Part shown: in pieces, positions 63,142 through 64,000 of the stretch
Numbering within the stretch: the first letter of the stretch is position 1
How the letters are laid out: every line of letters starts with the position of its first letter
DNA from: Drechslerella dactyloides
Lineage: Eukaryota > Ascomycota > Orbiliomycetes > Orbiliales > Orbiliaceae
Assembly (NCBI GenBank): GCA_020064725.1
Contig: JAGTWJ010000017.1
Span: 620,001-684,000, forward strand
Direction: 5' to 3'
Length of the DNA stretch: 64,000 bases
Notes under the pieces: model-generated
Told to the model about the DNA's origin: nothing
Databases searched by the model: none
Seen by the model: only the letters and a program-made list of their open reading frames with translations
Made by a program: the position numbers and the translations under genes

Positions 63142-63738
63142 ATGGCTCACGCAGGCAGAATCTACGTTCTTAAGAACCAGAACACTGGCACTGTTCTCGA
63201 TGAGAACCAGGGCAACAACTGGGTTCGTGCCTGGGGCCCTAACGGTGGTGATAACCAGAAGGTTCGTATAGTTAATTAACTTCTCACTCGACGAGCTCAT
63301 GTGTATCAATGACGTTTTATTAGTGGACACTTGACCGTGAAGGTCCCGGCAAGAGATGGCACTTGAGAAACGTTTCGTCCGGAAGATTTCTCGCTGCAGA
63401 AAACGAGGATCAGGGTGCCGCCTTGAGGACAAACGATGAGCCATTCCTCTGGCACATCTCCGAAGATGAGGGTGGCTTCCGGTATGTTCTTGCTCATATC
63501 TACGCAATTAAAACTCGTGAATACTTTCTAATCGTATCTTAATAGTCTCCAAATCCGCAAAGACCTTGACCTCCACATCGATGTTAAGGATGCCAGCCGT
63601 GACGACGACACCATCGTCCTCCTCTGGGAGCGAAAGGGCAACAACCAAGTCTGGCACCTCGAGGAGGGTAAGCATTTCGTCTCCACCCAACTTTCTGCCC
63701 TTAGTCAGTCTTTCTAACGTTATCTGTTTTTAGCTTAA
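63142..63738 (+). CDS. Small ricin-B-type beta-trefoil lectin-like protein
   Basis: Predicted exons: 63142-63261, 63324-63481, 63546-63667, 63734-63738; all phases close to 134 residues. The protein has three repeating subdomains of about 45 residues, as in a single beta-trefoil. Gln/x-Trp-type ends occur at DNQKW (about 38-42), PFLWHI (about 80) and NNQVWHL (about 127-133), with GRFLAAE-type strands between. There is no signal peptide, as in cytoplasmic fungal fruiting-body lectins, which bind glycans and often act in defence. Sugar specificity and any toxicity cannot be read here. The last exon is only CTTAA, giving the final Ala and the stop; without this splice the frame would read on past GAG GAG GGT AAG into a different tail. 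The first intron starts GTTCGT, a weaker donor. Confidence 0.8.
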
Positions 63739-63749
63739 ATGACTTCACT

Positions 63750-63820
63750 CACTACCGGGATTTGAACCCGTATATGAGGGTTCGCAAGATCTATTTGTTT
63801 AGGTCTTAGCTACGTAGCGC
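63750..63820 (-). other. Degenerate tRNA-like sequence with A-box and B-box matches
   Basis: Read on the minus strand, GGGTTCAAATCCC (about 63757-63769) is a textbook T-arm and B box. TAGCTAAGACC upstream (about 63803-63813) resembles an A box, with the two about 40 nt apart. However, the acceptor ends do not pair and no proper anticodon arm forms. It is best read as a tRNA pseudogene or the head of a tRNA-derived SINE, not a working tRNA gene. Confidence 0.35.
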
Positions 63821-64000
63821 TACGTAAATAGCTTCTCAATCCGCAAAATCTATAGCTACGGTAGTCTAATAAATCCCACATATGAACCAAAAGTAACAAT
63901 TGATTGTTCGGAAATTTGATCTAGAGGCCGTAAACATGCTGAAGTGACCGTTTGTCTCCATTGTAATCTCAAATGTACTACCGTTTCGCCTTCAAAACTA
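63821..64000. other. Window end, nothing supported
   Basis: AT-rich sequence with no feature I can support. Confidence 0.4.

Noticed and set aside
63750..63820. A functional tRNA gene
   Set aside because: The acceptor stem does not pair and no anticodon arm can be drawn, so only a degenerate tRNA-like call is made.

Overview
The window looks like nuclear DNA of a filamentous ascomycete (Pezizomycotina). The evidence is short spliceosomal introns (about 50-150 bp, GT...AG) in almost every recognisable gene, no operon structure, and families typical of these fungi: a LaeA-like methyltransferase, a VIT-vWA protein, a vacuolar-type alpha-mannosidase, a TMCO4/DUF726 protein, an F-box protein and a small ricin-B-type lectin. 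The species cannot be read from the sequence. All multi-exon models were spliced by hand and checked for phase; none is backed by transcripts.

Left part (1-23 kb) is gene-poor. It holds two single-exon orphan ORFs (5600-6433 plus, 8480-9337 minus) in otherwise structureless sequence, then a six-exon methyltransferase (17503-19477 minus). The methyltransferase has a roughly 212-residue Ser/Pro-rich front end and an intact SAM-binding core.

Middle part (23-38 kb) starts with a VIT-vWA protein (23145-27104 plus). Three small genes follow on the plus strand (28636-29701, 31565-32280, 34004-34996). They share one architecture: a low-complexity N-terminus, a three-helix Myb/SANT-like region split by a phase-0 intron, and a short charged last exon. 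They appear to be a diverged tandem family. A four-exon zinc-finger-like gene (37230-38194 minus) faces them. This putative DNA-binding cluster is the most unusual group in the window.

Right part (38-64 kb) has a 7-kb gene-poor stretch, a coiled-coil protein of unknown function (45066-47574 plus) and an F-box protein (48352-50384 plus). Next come two large, probably housekeeping genes on the minus strand: GH38 alpha-mannosidase (51037-54555) and the DUF726 alpha/beta-hydrolase-fold protein (55162-59768). A repeat-rich stretch (60.2-62.4 kb) carries tetranucleotide runs, two copies of an approximately 70-80-bp element with perfect short terminal inverted repeats, and an approximately 370-bp MITE-like inverted-repeat element. 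The window closes with a 134-residue beta-trefoil (ricin-B-like) lectin gene (63142-63738 plus) whose last exon is only 5 nt, and a degenerate tRNA-like sequence beside it.

No biosynthetic cluster, CRISPR array, rRNA gene, intact tRNA gene or intact transposase was seen.
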